This document shows, in pieces, positions 13,201 to 26,357 of a DNA stretch of 64,000 nucleotides. The number at the start of each line of letters is the position of its first letter. Within the stretch, counting starts at the first letter, position 1. The notes below the pieces were generated by a model that saw only the letters and a program-made list of their open reading frames with translations, made no database searches and had not been told where the DNA came from. Location: NCBI GenBank assembly GCA_033439795.1, contig JAUTDP010000003.1, forward strand, positions 248,001-312,000. Reading direction: 5' to 3'. This DNA is from Sordaria brevicollis (taxonomy: Eukaryota; Ascomycota; Sordariomycetes; Sordariales; Sordariaceae). Made by a program: the position numbers and the translations under genes.

Positions 13201-13830
13201 GATTTCGGTCCCGGAAATAAAATATTTATTATTAAACGGAACGAATTTACCGACCGGCTAAATTATAAATTCGATTTTCCTTTAATTAATTAATATTTTA
13301 AGATTAAAAAAAAATATAATTATTTATTTAAATTAGAAATTTTAAAAGGGTAGAAGGGAACGGACGTTTTTTATATAAATCGGTTAAAGAAATACCCTAA
13401 TAATTTATTACCTAATTAAAAATTAAAAGAATTAATAAAAAAATATATTAATAATAATATTAAATAAAAAATAAAGGAAATCTTAATTTCTTAAATATAT
13501 TTTAATAAGTTTTAATATTGAATAAATTAAAAAGGATATAACCCGGACCCGAAATTTTATAACGCTAAAAATTTTAAAAATTTATTAAAACTATTATAAA
13601 CCTATTATAAAATATATTTAAAATACTTAAGCCTACCGCTATATTTAAAGAAATAATTATAAAAAACGGAAGTAAAGGAGTTCGATAAAAATTACCCGGA
13701 TAATAACGTTCTTTTAAAGAAAGGTATAAAGAAATTAAGGAGGATAATAAACGTTAGGAAATAAAGGACTTACTTTATATATAATAATAATTTTAATATT
13801 TCGAAGATTTAAAGCGAATTTTTTTCGAAG
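7209..13830 (+). pseudogene. Gag-pol relic of gypsy element A
   Basis: ATG at 7209 opens a frame beginning MAYTPNEK. A CCHC knuckle with Cys and His read as Tyr lies near 9425-9480. A protease active site reading NSG (expected DSG) is near 9780. RT spans about 10740-11560, with the catalytic YxDD reading YINN at 11161-11172. RNase H follows to about 11960 (TDNEAFKQF-like segment near 11810). The integrase zinc-binding and core regions span about 12360-13300, with an ISNKGPQFI-like segment at 12726-12755. Frames are interrupted by many TAA/TAG codons attributable to RIP of CAA, CAG and TGG. No function can remain. Confidence 0.85.
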
Positions 13831-13840
13831 GGGGGGGTAA

Positions 13841-14093
13841 TATTACGGCGTTAACGGATAGGGTCCCTATTTAACGGACCGGTTATTACTCGGGCGGTTA
13901 CCTAATAAAAATTAATTATATTAATGTACGTAACTACGTACCGCCTTCGTAGGTCGCCCGCGCCTAAATATAAAACCCTGGCGCGGGGCGTACCCTTTAT
14001 TCGTTTCTTTTTTTCTTCTTCATTTTGTAATTTTACAATAGACTTGGATTCAACGTATTAAACTTGTCTCTCGTAACTACGTCGCTCGTAACA
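13841..14093 (+). repeat. 3' LTR of gypsy element A (253 bp)
   Basis: Same length as the 5' LTR. Its inner left end reads TATTACGGCG (RIP form of TGTCACGGCG), while its outer right end keeps CATTTTGTA, CTTGGATTCA and GTAACA unmutated. Followed by GCCCC at 14094-14098. Confidence 0.92.
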
Positions 14094-15608
14094 GCCCCTA
14101 TAGAATTCTAGGCGAAGAAAGTAATATAATTAGAATAATAGAGGCGCCGTTTTTAAACCCCGGACGAAGGATAAAATAATTAAAACTAATCCTTTATTTT
14201 TATATAACCGATTATTTATACTTATACCCTATTAATAAGTAGAGATTTTACTCTTAATAAATTCCGGACCTTTAATATTGAAATTTAGTCGGGCTTCCTT
14301 TAGGGTTACTTCCCGATAGCGATTATACCGAACCGCTTATAAACCTTATAACGACTTTTTATAGCCGAAGAAGTATAGGATAGCGAATAATTTTAATTTA
14401 ATTTTTTAACCCTATAATCGGGGAATTTAAAATTATATCCGTTAATATTTAGAAGTCCCTAACGAATATTAATAGTATATTCGAATAGGTAATTTCTAAT
14501 TAGGTCCTTATATTTTATATTTAAGAGCCCCCCGTTATTTAAAGGAGAATTTGTAAATACCCCGGCTATTATATTATCGGCCGCGATAATTGAAAAATAA
14601 GAATAATTATATACGTCGCAAAAATATATAATTTCCTAATCCCTATTATTCTTTAAATATATATTTTAATAATTATAGTTAATAGGGTAAATATAACTTA
14701 CGTATATCAATACCCGTAGAATTATACGGCGGAAGACGCTTAGGAATACCTCTTTACCCTACGGCTTTAATATATTTTAATAATTAGCGATTTTAACGTT
14801 TACTATTCTTTTTAAGATTTTTAATTTAAAAATTCTATTAGAGGTATAAATTTCGAAACCTTTATAATATTTTAGGGCCTTTACTTATTTAATACCCCGG
14901 GAATTTTAATATATAAATACGTTAATAGATAATTTACCTTAAATTTAACCTTCGGTACCGATAGGTCTTATATATAAGTAGGCGCGTAAATTTTAAATTA
15001 TTATAAATTCGTTATTATTATCCCTTTTAAAAAAAATTTATTATTATTAAAGAAATATATCCTCCCCCTATTATAAAAAGAAGAAGCTTTCGTAACTTTT
15101 ATACGCTAATTCCCGAAAGAGGTCCTTATTTTACGTATTATAAAAAAATTCGAAGAATTAATTTAATCCTTAATTAATATCTTCGAAAGTATAATTTAAG
15201 AGTATTCTATTATTTTAGGCGGTAAATTTAAAAGTATACCGTAGTAGAACCTATTATTAATTATAATTAGGGACGAAAATTCTATAGTCTTCAGGAAAAT
15301 ATACTGCGAAATATATATAAATTATAATTATTATAAAATTAATATAACGAAAATATTTAAAGAGTTTGGGAATATTCTAAAATAGTGGAAAGACCCTTTA
15401 AATAATAAATTGACCTTTATAAATATTATTAATAATTAAAAATTAATAGATTTAGAAAATATCGTTATATATTTCGCCGAAGTTATTTTTCGGCCCCTTA
15501 ACGATAATACCCTCCCCCTATATTAATATTATAGCCCCTCCTTCCCTTCCGATATTATATAATAGGTTTTTAACCCCCCTTTGGACGAAGAGATTAAAAA
15601 AACCTTCT
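14094..15608 (+). mobile_element. LINE (Tad-like), middle part: ORF2 endonuclease and linker
   Basis: Continues the LINE after gypsy A. A + frame at about 14410-14750 resembles an apurinic-type endonuclease. It contains YIQEPPV with the catalytic Glu, followed by KYPGYYIIGRD, as in the 'LLQEPW...HPGY' region of LINE endonucleases. A linker at about 15280-15608 leads to VFNPPLDEEI, the conserved entry to LINE reverse transcriptases ('PPLTEEEI'). The frame breaks at gypsy B and resumes in the correct phase at 26751. Gln-codon stops are frequent. Confidence 0.7.
15604..15608. repeat. Probable target site duplication CTTCT, left copy of gypsy B
   Basis: CTTCT left of the 5' LTR corresponds to CTTCC at 26751-26755. 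The single difference is a C to T change, plausible under RIP. The LINE reading frame joins correctly across these five bases. Confidence 0.7.
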
Positions 15609-16001
15609 TATTACGCGTCAATATGGGTTGATGCATACTTAGTCTTGGTAGTCGGGCTCGGCCCGACCTCCAAGTCCAGATATAGTATTAAATATAGATA
15701 GTCTACCTCGTCCCTTTAAGGAGGAGGTTAATTAATTATCTATATACAACCAAAAGTTCTTACTCAATAATTATTCATTAATATAAATCCTAAGTTATAA
15801 TTATTGAATTCAATACTATTAAATTTAATATTAATTATATCGAGATTAATAATATCGATTTCAACGCAGACCTTCCCATCGAATTCGATAAAGTCGAATT
15901 CGGCTAAGCCGATTCCAATATTATCAAATTCGATTCGATCGACTTCGATTAAGTCGATTCCGATAGAAGGTATAAATAATATTACTATTACTTTTATAAT
16001 A
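15609..16001 (+). repeat. 5' LTR of gypsy element B (393 bp)
   Basis: Begins TATTACGC (from TGTTACGC) and ends TTATAATA. It contains several degenerate 'ATTCGAT..AAGTCGA' motifs around 15885-15965. The outer left side keeps CpA and TpG (GGTTGATGCATA), while the inner right side is fully RIP-mutated. Confidence 0.9.
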
Positions 16002-16149
16002 AATAGTATTAATAGCCTAAAATCGAAATTTTAAACTATTTTTATTATTATTTTATACCTTTTATTTCTTCGTACCTAGCGGCGTAATTAAACTAATTTT
16101 ATTATATTTCTATTCCGAACCGTTTAAATTTTTTAATTTATAAAATAAT

Positions 16150-19100
16150 TAAAAAGGGCGAAAAAAGCTTATCGAACTTTTATATATAATCCGCCTGCAT
16201 TTACCGAATTCGACGATATAAACGTCTACGCTTTTAAAATTATAATTAATATTAAATTTAATTTAAATAGCGCTAAATATTTATAAATAATTATAGAATA
16301 TCCGATCTTCTTTATAACCGGTAAATAAAAAGCCTTTTTACTTTAAACTACGAAGATAAATATTTAAATAATTTTATAGTATTATAATAAATTTATTAAA
16401 GAAAAAGTATTTAAAGATATTTATAAACTATTTATAGAAATAAAGGTTAAATATAATAGATTTAAGAATATAAAATACGAAAAGACTTTAAAAAATAATC
16501 GAGCCTTATTTTAGTACGAAAAGAATAATTCCTTCGTTTATTTCCCTATAAAATAGGCCCCGGAATTTTACCGCTACGTTAGGCCGTAATTTCAATTCGG
16601 ATATAACTTTAATAATTAATTGCTTAATAGTACGCCGGCGATATCCTTATAACCGACGCTTAATTTTATATTAATATATATCATTAAATTAAAGGAAGTA
16701 GGAAATATAATAATAATATTATTATTTTACTACTATTAACGTTAAATATTAATAACCAGCCCGGATAATTAATATTAAATAATCCTTCGTATTTTAAATA
16801 TTTTAAATATACCGATTAATTAGAATTCGCTATTATTTATTTTAAATATTCGGCCGATTACTATTCCGGCGCTAATTCTTTTAAGCCTATTTAAGAGGCT
16901 ATTATTATTTATATAGGAAGAGGATTATAACGTTAAATTAAAAAAGGCGGCCTTAATAAAAAAACTAACTTTTATTTATTATTTCTAATAAACGTTTAAA
17001 ATTCGTAAATTATTATTATTTTCAATTTTAGGAATTGCCGAATTTAATATACCGATTTCTAATAAAGTATATTTATATTATTATAAACTAATTATCGAAT
17101 AATTCGATTAGGACGAAGGGATATATACAATTATACGTAAATTAAATTCGGATATTTCTATACCCGACGCTAAAAAAATTAATTTTAATATTTCTATAAA
17201 AGATTTTACGTCGACTACGTCGTTACGTAGTTTACCTATCCGCAACGACCCTTTGCCTAATAACCTTCTTCGAAAAATTATTAATATAAACTTTATTAAA
17301 TTTATTATTATTAATTAAATAATTACTAATTTTACTCTTATAGAAATTACCTTTATTAATATTAAGTAATTTTATTTATTTATATTCTTTAATAATATTA
17401 TTTTTATAAATACGTTATTTATTATTATTAAATTTAATATAGGGAGGGATAGAAGGGGTATATTATCTCCCGGAGGACTTCCGAAGCTATTTAACTCCCC
17501 GAGAGGCGGGGGCGGAGGAAGCGGCGGTCTATTAAAAAATCCTTTAAATAAATTACTATTTAATAGTCCTAAATCCGGTATTATCCTATATTATTTTAAT
17601 AATAATAATAATTAAAAACCTATTAATTTTAACTTATTTTAATTTAATACCGAATTCATTATTATTAAAAGATCGCGGAATTTCTTTATTAATAAAATTC
17701 ATTACTTCTCCAATCCTTAATTATAGGCCGAAAATACTCGCCGCTTATTTTTAATAAACCCTATTCGTTATAAACGGTAATTCGAATAAGCCTCCGATAT
17801 ATTTAAAAGAGCCGTATTTAATTAATAAATTAAATAATTATTTAACGAAAATAAAGTAGATATTACTATTATAATTATTAAATTCTTTAATAGAATCGTA
17901 GAGTAATTTAGTATTAAATATTACAAATCGTTTATTTAATTATTTAATAACCGGTTTATTAAGGATTATAATAAAAAGGAACGTTCTATTCGTTTATTCA
18001 CTATATAAATATTTTATTACATTCGTAACGTTAACGATTAGAACGATTTATAATTATTTACTCGTTTTTAAAATATAATTTATTATAAGCTTTAAATAAA
18101 CGTTACCGCCCTAATAATTTATAATACCCAAGAGAATTACCTATACTTCTTTAATAAAAAGGTTTTTATTTATTTTAATTTATTTAAAGACCGATTTTAA
18201 TCCTACGCTTATTTCGTAAGGGAGGGCGTAAAAAATAATATTTTAAAGGAAGCCGAAATTATAATATAAAGAGAGAGGGATTATAAAGGAAATTTTATAA
18301 TTTATAGAAAAAAGAATTTCAATAAAGGTAAAGGATTTTAAAGGGAATATAATAACGGATTTTAAAAAGAGTATAATAAAATATAAAGCGGTTTTTATAA
18401 TTAAAATCAAAATTAGCAACTATTATTTAATTATAATTAAAACCGAAATAAATAATTCTAACGCTATAAATATTTCCGTAGAAAAATCCGAAATAAGAAT
18501 AGTAATAGGCATTTCTAAAGCTACTTTTACGTTAATATAAACGATTCCGACGTTAAAAATAAAATCCGAAAAATAAGCGAATTAAATTATATAATCGTAA
18601 GCGAAGGGGAAGATTCCGAAGAAATTTAAACCTTCTATAACGTTAAATTTAAAGACGAATAAGAATTTATAAATTAAATATCGTATTATAAATCTTTAAT
18701 TAAAGATAAGGATTTAAATATAGACATAGAAGCGGAAATTATACTACGGCGGCGTCCCGAAATAATATAAATAAATATTAATATTATTAATACTTTAGAC
18801 GTTAATAACGCTTTTTACTAATTCGTTATTAATAATTTAAATAGTAAATAAATATAAAGCAAATTCGAAATAGAAGACGAGGCTACTACTATTAATTTAA
18901 TTTTCTAAAATAATTAAATAATAGAAGCTAATATTACCCTTATATAAAAACTAACTACAATTTTACGTAAAACGACCTATTTATAAATCCCGATTAAGCG
19001 CGATCTAAATAATATTAATATAGAAGTTTATTTAAATTTAAATACCTTTAATATTTTAATTAATTAGGAATTTATCGAATAGTTTATTAAAAATCTATAT

Positions 19101-22100
19101 TAATATAATATCGATAATTATAAAATATTTAGGATTTTAAACTCGTAGAAAGTTTTTTAATAAATCGAATTTAATTTCTATATAACCGGACGAATAAAGG
19201 GTATTCTTATTATCGGTTATTATTAAATTCGTATTAATATTATCCTTAATTTAACTTTAAAATTATTATTAAGAATAAAATTTCTTACGGACTACGGGGC
19301 CCGTATTAATTTTTATAATAGGGAAGTCTAGTTTCGCTCTTTATATAATATAAAGGCTAAGGAACGTATATAATATAAAATACGGGACGAACGTTTAATT
19401 TAATTTTAGAACGCCGATATTTTCTTTACCGAAATATCGCCTTAATCCGCTCTTTATAAAATTACTATTAAATTTAAATTAATAATCCTAATTTATTCGA
19501 AAATAAATATCCTAGTACGATATTTCGATTTACCCTCTAATTTTTATTACGTAGACCTTAAAACGTATTATTTCTATTTAAATTATAAAATTATCCTTAA
19601 TTATACAATTACCGTTAAAATTCCTAAAATCGTTACGGTTATTAATCGCGCGGATTAGTTAATCGTTATTAAAATTAAAGAAACCTTAAATTATATTTAT
19701 AATTATATAGGGGACGAAATCGCTATAATAATTAATTTTAATAATTTCGAATATTTAATATTAATAATTGAAGTAAGCCTTACGCCTATATAATATATTA
19801 TATTCCTTAACGAAGAAGTTCGGTAATTCGTTATATATATAAAGGAGGGCGAATTAGCGTAAGAATTTATAACGGAAAAGTTTATACTATAGGAATTTAT
19901 AACGGAAAAATTTAAATTATTATTATAAGGGTTGAATAAGCCCAATAATATACCCGAAGCGAAATCGAAGGTTAAGGTTAATATTTATTATAAAGATGAA
20001 ACCTTCATTTAAAAATTTATTAATATTATTAATAAATTCGATATTTTTAAAAATTATAATATTATATTTATAATTAAAGAAAATAAAATGCGTATTAACT
20101 TCGTAGAAAGTTAATAAAATTAATAATACGCAATCCGTATATACTTTTTTAATTTTAAAGATTATATTTTCTTAAACGAAATTTATAATTATTTTTACGC
20201 TTAAGGTCGAATAAATTTTATAAATTAACCGGCGCTATTAATTTACTTAGTCTTTATTATATAAAAGAAAAGAGGTTTAAAGGAGAAAGGAAGAATAATA
20301 TTAAATTTTAAACCCTTTAACGAAATTATTATCCCTAACGTTTATTTTTTACTTAATTAGTAAAATATTATAAATAATATAGCGGGTTATACGATTTTTT
20401 CTATTTTCGACGTATCCGGCTTCTTTTATTAATTACCCGTATATTCTAAATATAAGGATTATATAATAGTTATTAGCCCTAAGGGCCTAGAATAATCGAA
20501 TATAATATTAATAAAATTTAAAAACGCCCCTACCTTCGTTTAAAAATTTATAAATAAATGCTTCTTCGAATACCGGTAATTCGTCCGCGCTTATATTAAT
20601 AATATCGTTATATTTAATAAAACGGTTAAAGAATATATAAAATATTTCTAAATTGTATTTTAAATTATCGACGAATATTATATTTATATTAATACTAATA
20701 AATCGTTCGTAAAATACTTTTTAATTAAATTTTTAAAGTATATAATTAATAGTAAAGGTATTATACGGACGGAGGATTATATCAAAGCGTTCTATAAAAT
20801 TAAATTCCCTAATATATTAAAGGCTTTAGAAATTTATTTAAATATAGTAAATTAATTATTTTAATTAATATTTTAATTCTATATCTGTAATTCTTTATTT
20901 AAAAAAAAGAAAATTAAATTATTCCGAATTAAGAGAATTAATAATAAACTCCCGGTAAGTATTTTAAAGAACGTCCGTAAAGTTTACGTAGCGCGTATAA
21001 AGTTCGAACCTATTATAAATAAAATTAAGGCTTTTAAGAGCTTATAGGAAAGATTTTGCAAATAAATGAAAATTTATTATTACCGACGAAATCGGCTATT
21101 ATAATTTAAAATAAATATATATTTACGAAATTTTATAGGAATAGTTTTTTATTTAATATATAAATAGGACGGTATAAAAATCCTTAATAAAGATATTCTT
21201 ATCGATATAATTTAACCTATTATATATATTTCTAAAAAGATTACGCTAATTGAAAAACGGTACGGATCAATAGAAATTAAAATCGTTATAATTATTTAAA
21301 TATTTAAAAAATAGAAGAAGATAACGCAATTTAACGTTAAATTAATTAATATTTTTACCGATTATTTTCTAACCGAAAATATTTTAATTTATACGTCTTT
21401 TAATACTATAGATTTTAATAAAACGAATTTTAAATTTATAAACGCTATAAATTAGGCGTTATAATTCCGATTAAGAATATTTTATATTCCGGGCCCGTTA
21501 AATATTATACCCAACGCCCTATTAAAATTTTTAATAAAATTAAATAAATATATAAATTACGAGGATATTAATTAATTTAAAAATATATAAATTAATTAAA
21601 TAGAAACCGCTTTCGTAAATACTATAAATATTAAATTTATTATTTCGTAAGAATTTAAAATTAAATTTATTATAAAGTACGAGGGCGATCTTAAATTTAG
21701 GTAAATTATAATTATAATTATCGAGAAAAAGAAGGAACGATTAATTCGAAATTATAAAAATAATAAAAGGCTCCGACTACCCGCGGGCTTATTTAATATC
21801 GAGGAAAGATTATTATATTATATTAATTTTCATAATAAACGTCGGTTTTATATTCCCTATTCGTACGTTTAAAATCTCTTAAAATTAATTTATAATAATA
21901 ATTAATATTTTAGCGTAAATTATATAATAATTAAATTCAATAACGTTTATTTTAATAAAAAGATATAAAAAGTACGGATTTACGTACAATTTTACCCGAT
22001 TTATAAATAATATTAGACTAATAAAAATTTAACCCTTAGCGAATTATAACCGATCCGATCCTCCTTATAACCGTATTATATAATTATAATGGATTTTATT

Positions 22101-23330
22101 ACCAATATACCGCTAATTAACGTTAAAAATATATTTTAATTCTTACCGGGATTTAATAAATTTAATTAATTCGCTATATAAATTTATAAATTTAATAAAA
22201 AGAAATTATTAGTAATAGGGTATAAATTATATACCGCTATTAAATAAATAATTATATTTATACGTATTTAGACGATTTATAATTAGGGATTTTTTTAAAT
22301 AATTATTAATAATAAGGATATTAAATTTATATCCGCTTTATAGAAAGTTATTTTTAATAAATACTACGTTAAACTTCTTTTTAATATTATATACTATCCT
22401 TAAATAAATAGTTAATTAGAGAATATTAATTAAACGGTCGAATTCGCTATTTATATATATTACGTAATTTTAGAGGAACTTTAAATAAATATATTATTTA
22501 TATTATAATATATTTTTAATAATATTATTTAACTTACGTTAAATATATTTTTAAATAAAGTAATTATAAGTTTTAAACTTTATTCGCTCGTAGATATTAT
22601 ATTACTTCGAAATTAAATTAAATTTAATAATATATTAAAGTTCGATATAATCCGTAAAGGGCTATAATAGAAGGCTATAATATTTATTAATATAGTAGGA
22701 ATAGCATCGAAAGCGTAATATAACGTTAAGTATTAATTTCTAAAATTCGAAGTTAGCGATATAGTATTCCTAAAATTAAGTAAAGATTATTATTTATTAA
22801 GTAAATTGAAGCCTAAATAATTAATTAAGAAATTAAGGCTATATATAATCGTTAAGCGTATAGGCCGTTTCGCCTACGAATTCAACTTCCTAAAGGATTT
22901 GAAAATTTATCCTATTATTTTAATCGTTTACTTTTAAAAGCCTACGTAAGGCTAAAACCCTTATAAGCGTAACGTTAACCCTATTAAAGATATTAAATTA
23001 AATAATTAAACCGATTTTATAATTAAAAAGATTTTAAATCGTTATATTCGGGTATATAAGAAAAAAGGTAAAATTATAAAATATTTAACTAAGCGTAAAA
23101 GGAAAAATAATACCGTAAATAAGTAAATTCGTTATTCGGTATTAATATTAATTTTTAAAAATATAATTAAAACGTATAAAGAAATTTATTTAATAAATTA
23201 AAAGGCGGAAAAGGCTAAATTAAATTATATACCGCCGGAATAAATTAAAGTAAAAGAAATCTTATATTTTAAAGGGCGTATTATAATAAATTTATTAATT
23301 AACCGGCGGGTTCGCTTTATATAAAGGACG
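16150..23330 (+). pseudogene. Gag-pol relic of gypsy element B
   Basis: Gag-like frames run from about 16150 to 18600 without a clear zinc knuckle. A protease-like TDYGA is at about 19287-19301 (expected TD[S/C]GA). RT is at about 20290-20900, with FDVSGFFYQLPV (about 20407-20442), ISPKGLE (20468-20488) and the catalytic motif reading YINN (20592-20603). RNase H-like sequence follows to about 21500. The integrase core is at about 22080-22560 and starts near MDFITNIP (22090-22113). The RT motifs match a fungal Ty3/gypsy lineage with 'FYQLPV...SPRGLE'. Stops are mainly TAA/TAG, consistent with RIP of Gln and Trp codons. Non-functional. Confidence 0.82.
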
Positions 23331-23766
23331 ATTATTTATTTTAATACGGTTTAAAGGGCCGGTATAGCCGGTAATAACCGGCCGGTAGGAGGGCTTTTAA
23401 ATATTTTACCCTATTTATACGATTATTTAATTAGCATTAAATTTATAGTTTATAATTTCTTTTATTTATAGTCGTTTTTAGCGCCCGTATTTTTTCGTTT
23501 TTCTTTTCCTTTCCTTTCCTTTTAATTATATTTTTCTTTTTAGGGGAGAGCCTTTATATTAAATATTAAACCCTTTTAAACCCTTTTAAATAATTTCTAT
23601 TTGCCCTTTATTATTATTAACCAAATTATAATTAATAGTATTTATATAAAATCTTTTTACATTCATTAACGGTTTATATTAATATAATCGAGCTTAATAT
23701 AATCGAAATTAATAAAATAAAAATTAAGAATAGAAATTTATATTCGTATTAATAATTATATTTAAT

Positions 23767-26335
23767 ATACCCTCTATTAATATTATTTTATATAAAAGAA
23801 AGTTTATTATAGCCCTTAATAAAAATTAAATCGAATTTATTTAAACGATCGCCGAATAAGGTTATAGCGTTAAAAAATAAAAGAAGGAAATATTCGAAAG
23901 CAATAAACGTATCCTTAAATAAATTTTTATTAAAATATAAACTCTAATAATTAAAATTAATTTTATTAACAATCGGGAGATTTATATCGCTAATATCGAA
24001 ATTTATTACCCCGAATAGGCCGAATTCGAATATATCGTTATTTTAAGCCCGGAATTCGCCGTTTAAATACTTATTAAAAACGTTACTTACTTAATAGCCT
24101 ATATTATTAACGACCCTACTAAATCGTTTACAAAATTAAAAACGGTATATTATTAAACATTATAATAAATTTAAAAATAATATATATTTTAATATTAATA
24201 TAATAATTTCTTATTAACCTACTTTAATTAATATAATAAACCTATTCTATTAAATAATTCTAAAGAATTCTTCGCCGATAATAATTAATTAATAAAATTT
24301 ATAACGTACGAAAACCGTTTTCGTATTCCCTTAATCGAACTTAAATTTAATATTTTTTTCAATTTTAATAAAAAAGAAATTATAATTTACATATATTCAA
24401 TTATTATTAATACCGCTATCGCCGTTAATATTTATATAACCCCGCTTAAGAAAATATATTAAACGCCCTCCTTCCTTATCGGTTTTAATTATAATATCTT
24501 CGCTCTTAAAATTATTAACCGTATTTAATAGAATTAAAACGGTAAAATTATTAATATTTACATCGATATTAAAAACCTACCCTATTAAAGAATTTGCGTA
24601 TAATTTACTAAATTACTTTAAAATAATCTCTTTATTATAATTAAAACCACATTTATTAAAGCTACGGTTATTCTTCGGGCTAATATAAAATATATTAATA
24701 ATAATTTTAATTTTAACCGTTTCATTACTATAATAACCCTTAAGAATATTAATAATTTTAAATTTAAAATTAATTATATCCTACGTAATAACGCTTCTAC
24801 TTTTTATTAAAAATTCTTTAAAAATACGTTTATTATAATTATTTATAGCCGTACTTTAAAAGAGGAATTTACCGCTATTAATATTAATAAAGAAAAAGAT
24901 AATTATAATAATAACTTTTTAGAAAACGATTTTAACCCTTCCGCTTTTAATATTATTAAAAATAAAAATAATTTCAGCGGCCTTCGTAATAATATAACCC
25001 TTCGTATTACTACGTTCATTCGTTTAAAGAACGAATTTAAAAAAATTACTACTAAATATCTTAATTCGGTTCGTACTCTCTATTATAATATATATAAAGG
25101 CTTTAAAGAATTTTATAAAGATATAGAATTTTATATTATAAATTCGTTAAAAAATTATATTTCGTTTTTAAAAATAGGTTTAATTCATCGCTTTCGTCGA
25201 TAATCCGTAATTTTTATATATATTATAAAAAATATTCGGGATTATTATAAGTAGGAAGGAATTTACTTAATATATATCGATTTCTTCGTTTATTATTATT
25301 TAAATAATAATATTAATTTATTAGAATAAATTAATTTAATTTTATTCCGAATTAATATAATTTACTTTATTTATATTAACGAAGCCGAATTCGATAGTAA
25401 TAAAGAACGGAAGGCTATTAAGGACTAATTCCACTTCAACCGGATCCTACGTAATAATTTCGCTTAATTAAAGGCGGACTTATATAAAGAAATTTAAAGC
25501 GAATTTAGTTCCTATTAATATACCCTCTCCTAATTTATTATTAAAATTAACGAAATAAATAAATATATCGTCCTTATAAAATTATTCTTCGTTATTTCTA
25601 AAATTATTAAAAAAAGATTAAAAGATATTAAAAATTCGAATAAAAGCTTCGCCTTTCTAATAAATAAATTTCGCAATAGAAAAATAAATTTTAATACTAA
25701 CGCTAAAATCGATAATTCCGACGTAAAAATATTAAATTCCAACTCCCTTATAATCGCTTATATAATTCGAATTATTATTAAATAAAATATATAAAAAAAG
25801 AAGGTTTAAACGGATAAGGCCGTAATAATCTTAATTTCTTTAAAAACTTCCCGTTTCCTATTTACATTTTAAATTATAGGTTTAACCCCGTCGGTTTCAT
25901 CCTTAATTATCGTTATTAATATAAATATATAAACCTTTAAGCCGCGCGAAATTAATATAATTAAAATCAATATTACTATTACGCGTCGTAATTCCGCTAA
26001 ACGCCGCCGCTTATCGGCGAAGAAATCGGTTACCCTAATTAATCTTATTAATAATAACGGCCGTTTTAAAATCTTTAACAATATTTAAACGCCCGTAACC
26101 GACCCTATTTCAATAGCTTTTAATTATCGTAACCGTAAAATTAAAAAGCCCACTTTAACCGCCAATAAATTTAAAAACCTTCTTATTTAAATTCGCGAAT
26201 TAGCGGATAAAAAAAAGGAATAATAGATTAAAAGGAAAGAGTTTATAATAAATTAGGGAATTACCGGCAATACCGAAGACGCTTTAAACGTAAAATATAT
26301 TTAATTAAAAAATAAATAAACTTCGATATAATAAT
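23767..26335 (+). pseudogene. Unknown extra ORF (about 855 codons) of gypsy element B
   Basis: A single + frame reads from ATACCCTCT at 23767 (probably ATGCCCTCT before RIP) to about 26335, just before the polypurine tract. I followed it through and met stops only as TAA/TAG, as expected from RIP of Gln/Trp codons. Composition stays coding-like, with charged patches and a basic segment RRNSAKRRRLSAKK near 25983-26024. It follows integrase and precedes the 3' LTR, the position of an envelope or accessory gene. I recognise no domain, signal peptide or membrane anchor. A pyrimidine-rich stretch ending TTTTAG at about 23490-23543 upstream resembles a splice acceptor. It could be env-like, a displaced gag-like protein, or captured host sequence. 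Confidence 0.6.
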
Positions 26336-26357
26336 TATTTCCCTTTACCGGGGGAAA

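Larger units (their letters stand above)
6856..14093 (+). mobile_element. Ty3/gypsy LTR retrotransposon A, 7238 bp, RIP-inactivated
   Basis: Bounded by two 253-bp LTRs (6856-7108 and 13841-14093) and an exact 5-bp duplication GCCCC. The left LTR begins TGTCACGG and the right LTR ends GTAACA, the usual TG...CA termini. Inside, on +, are gag with a zinc knuckle, protease, reverse transcriptase, RNase H and integrase, in Ty3/gypsy order (RT before integrase). A purine tract (GAAGGGGGGGG, 13828-13837) precedes the 3' LTR. All coding frames are riddled with TAA/TAG. It sits inside ORF1 of the LINE. Confidence 0.93.

Noticed and set aside
15804..16034. 76-codon + frame in gypsy B (and its twin at 26568-26780)
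   Set aside because: Both lie in the LTR and arise from its ATTCGAT/AAGTCGA repeats, so they are not genes.
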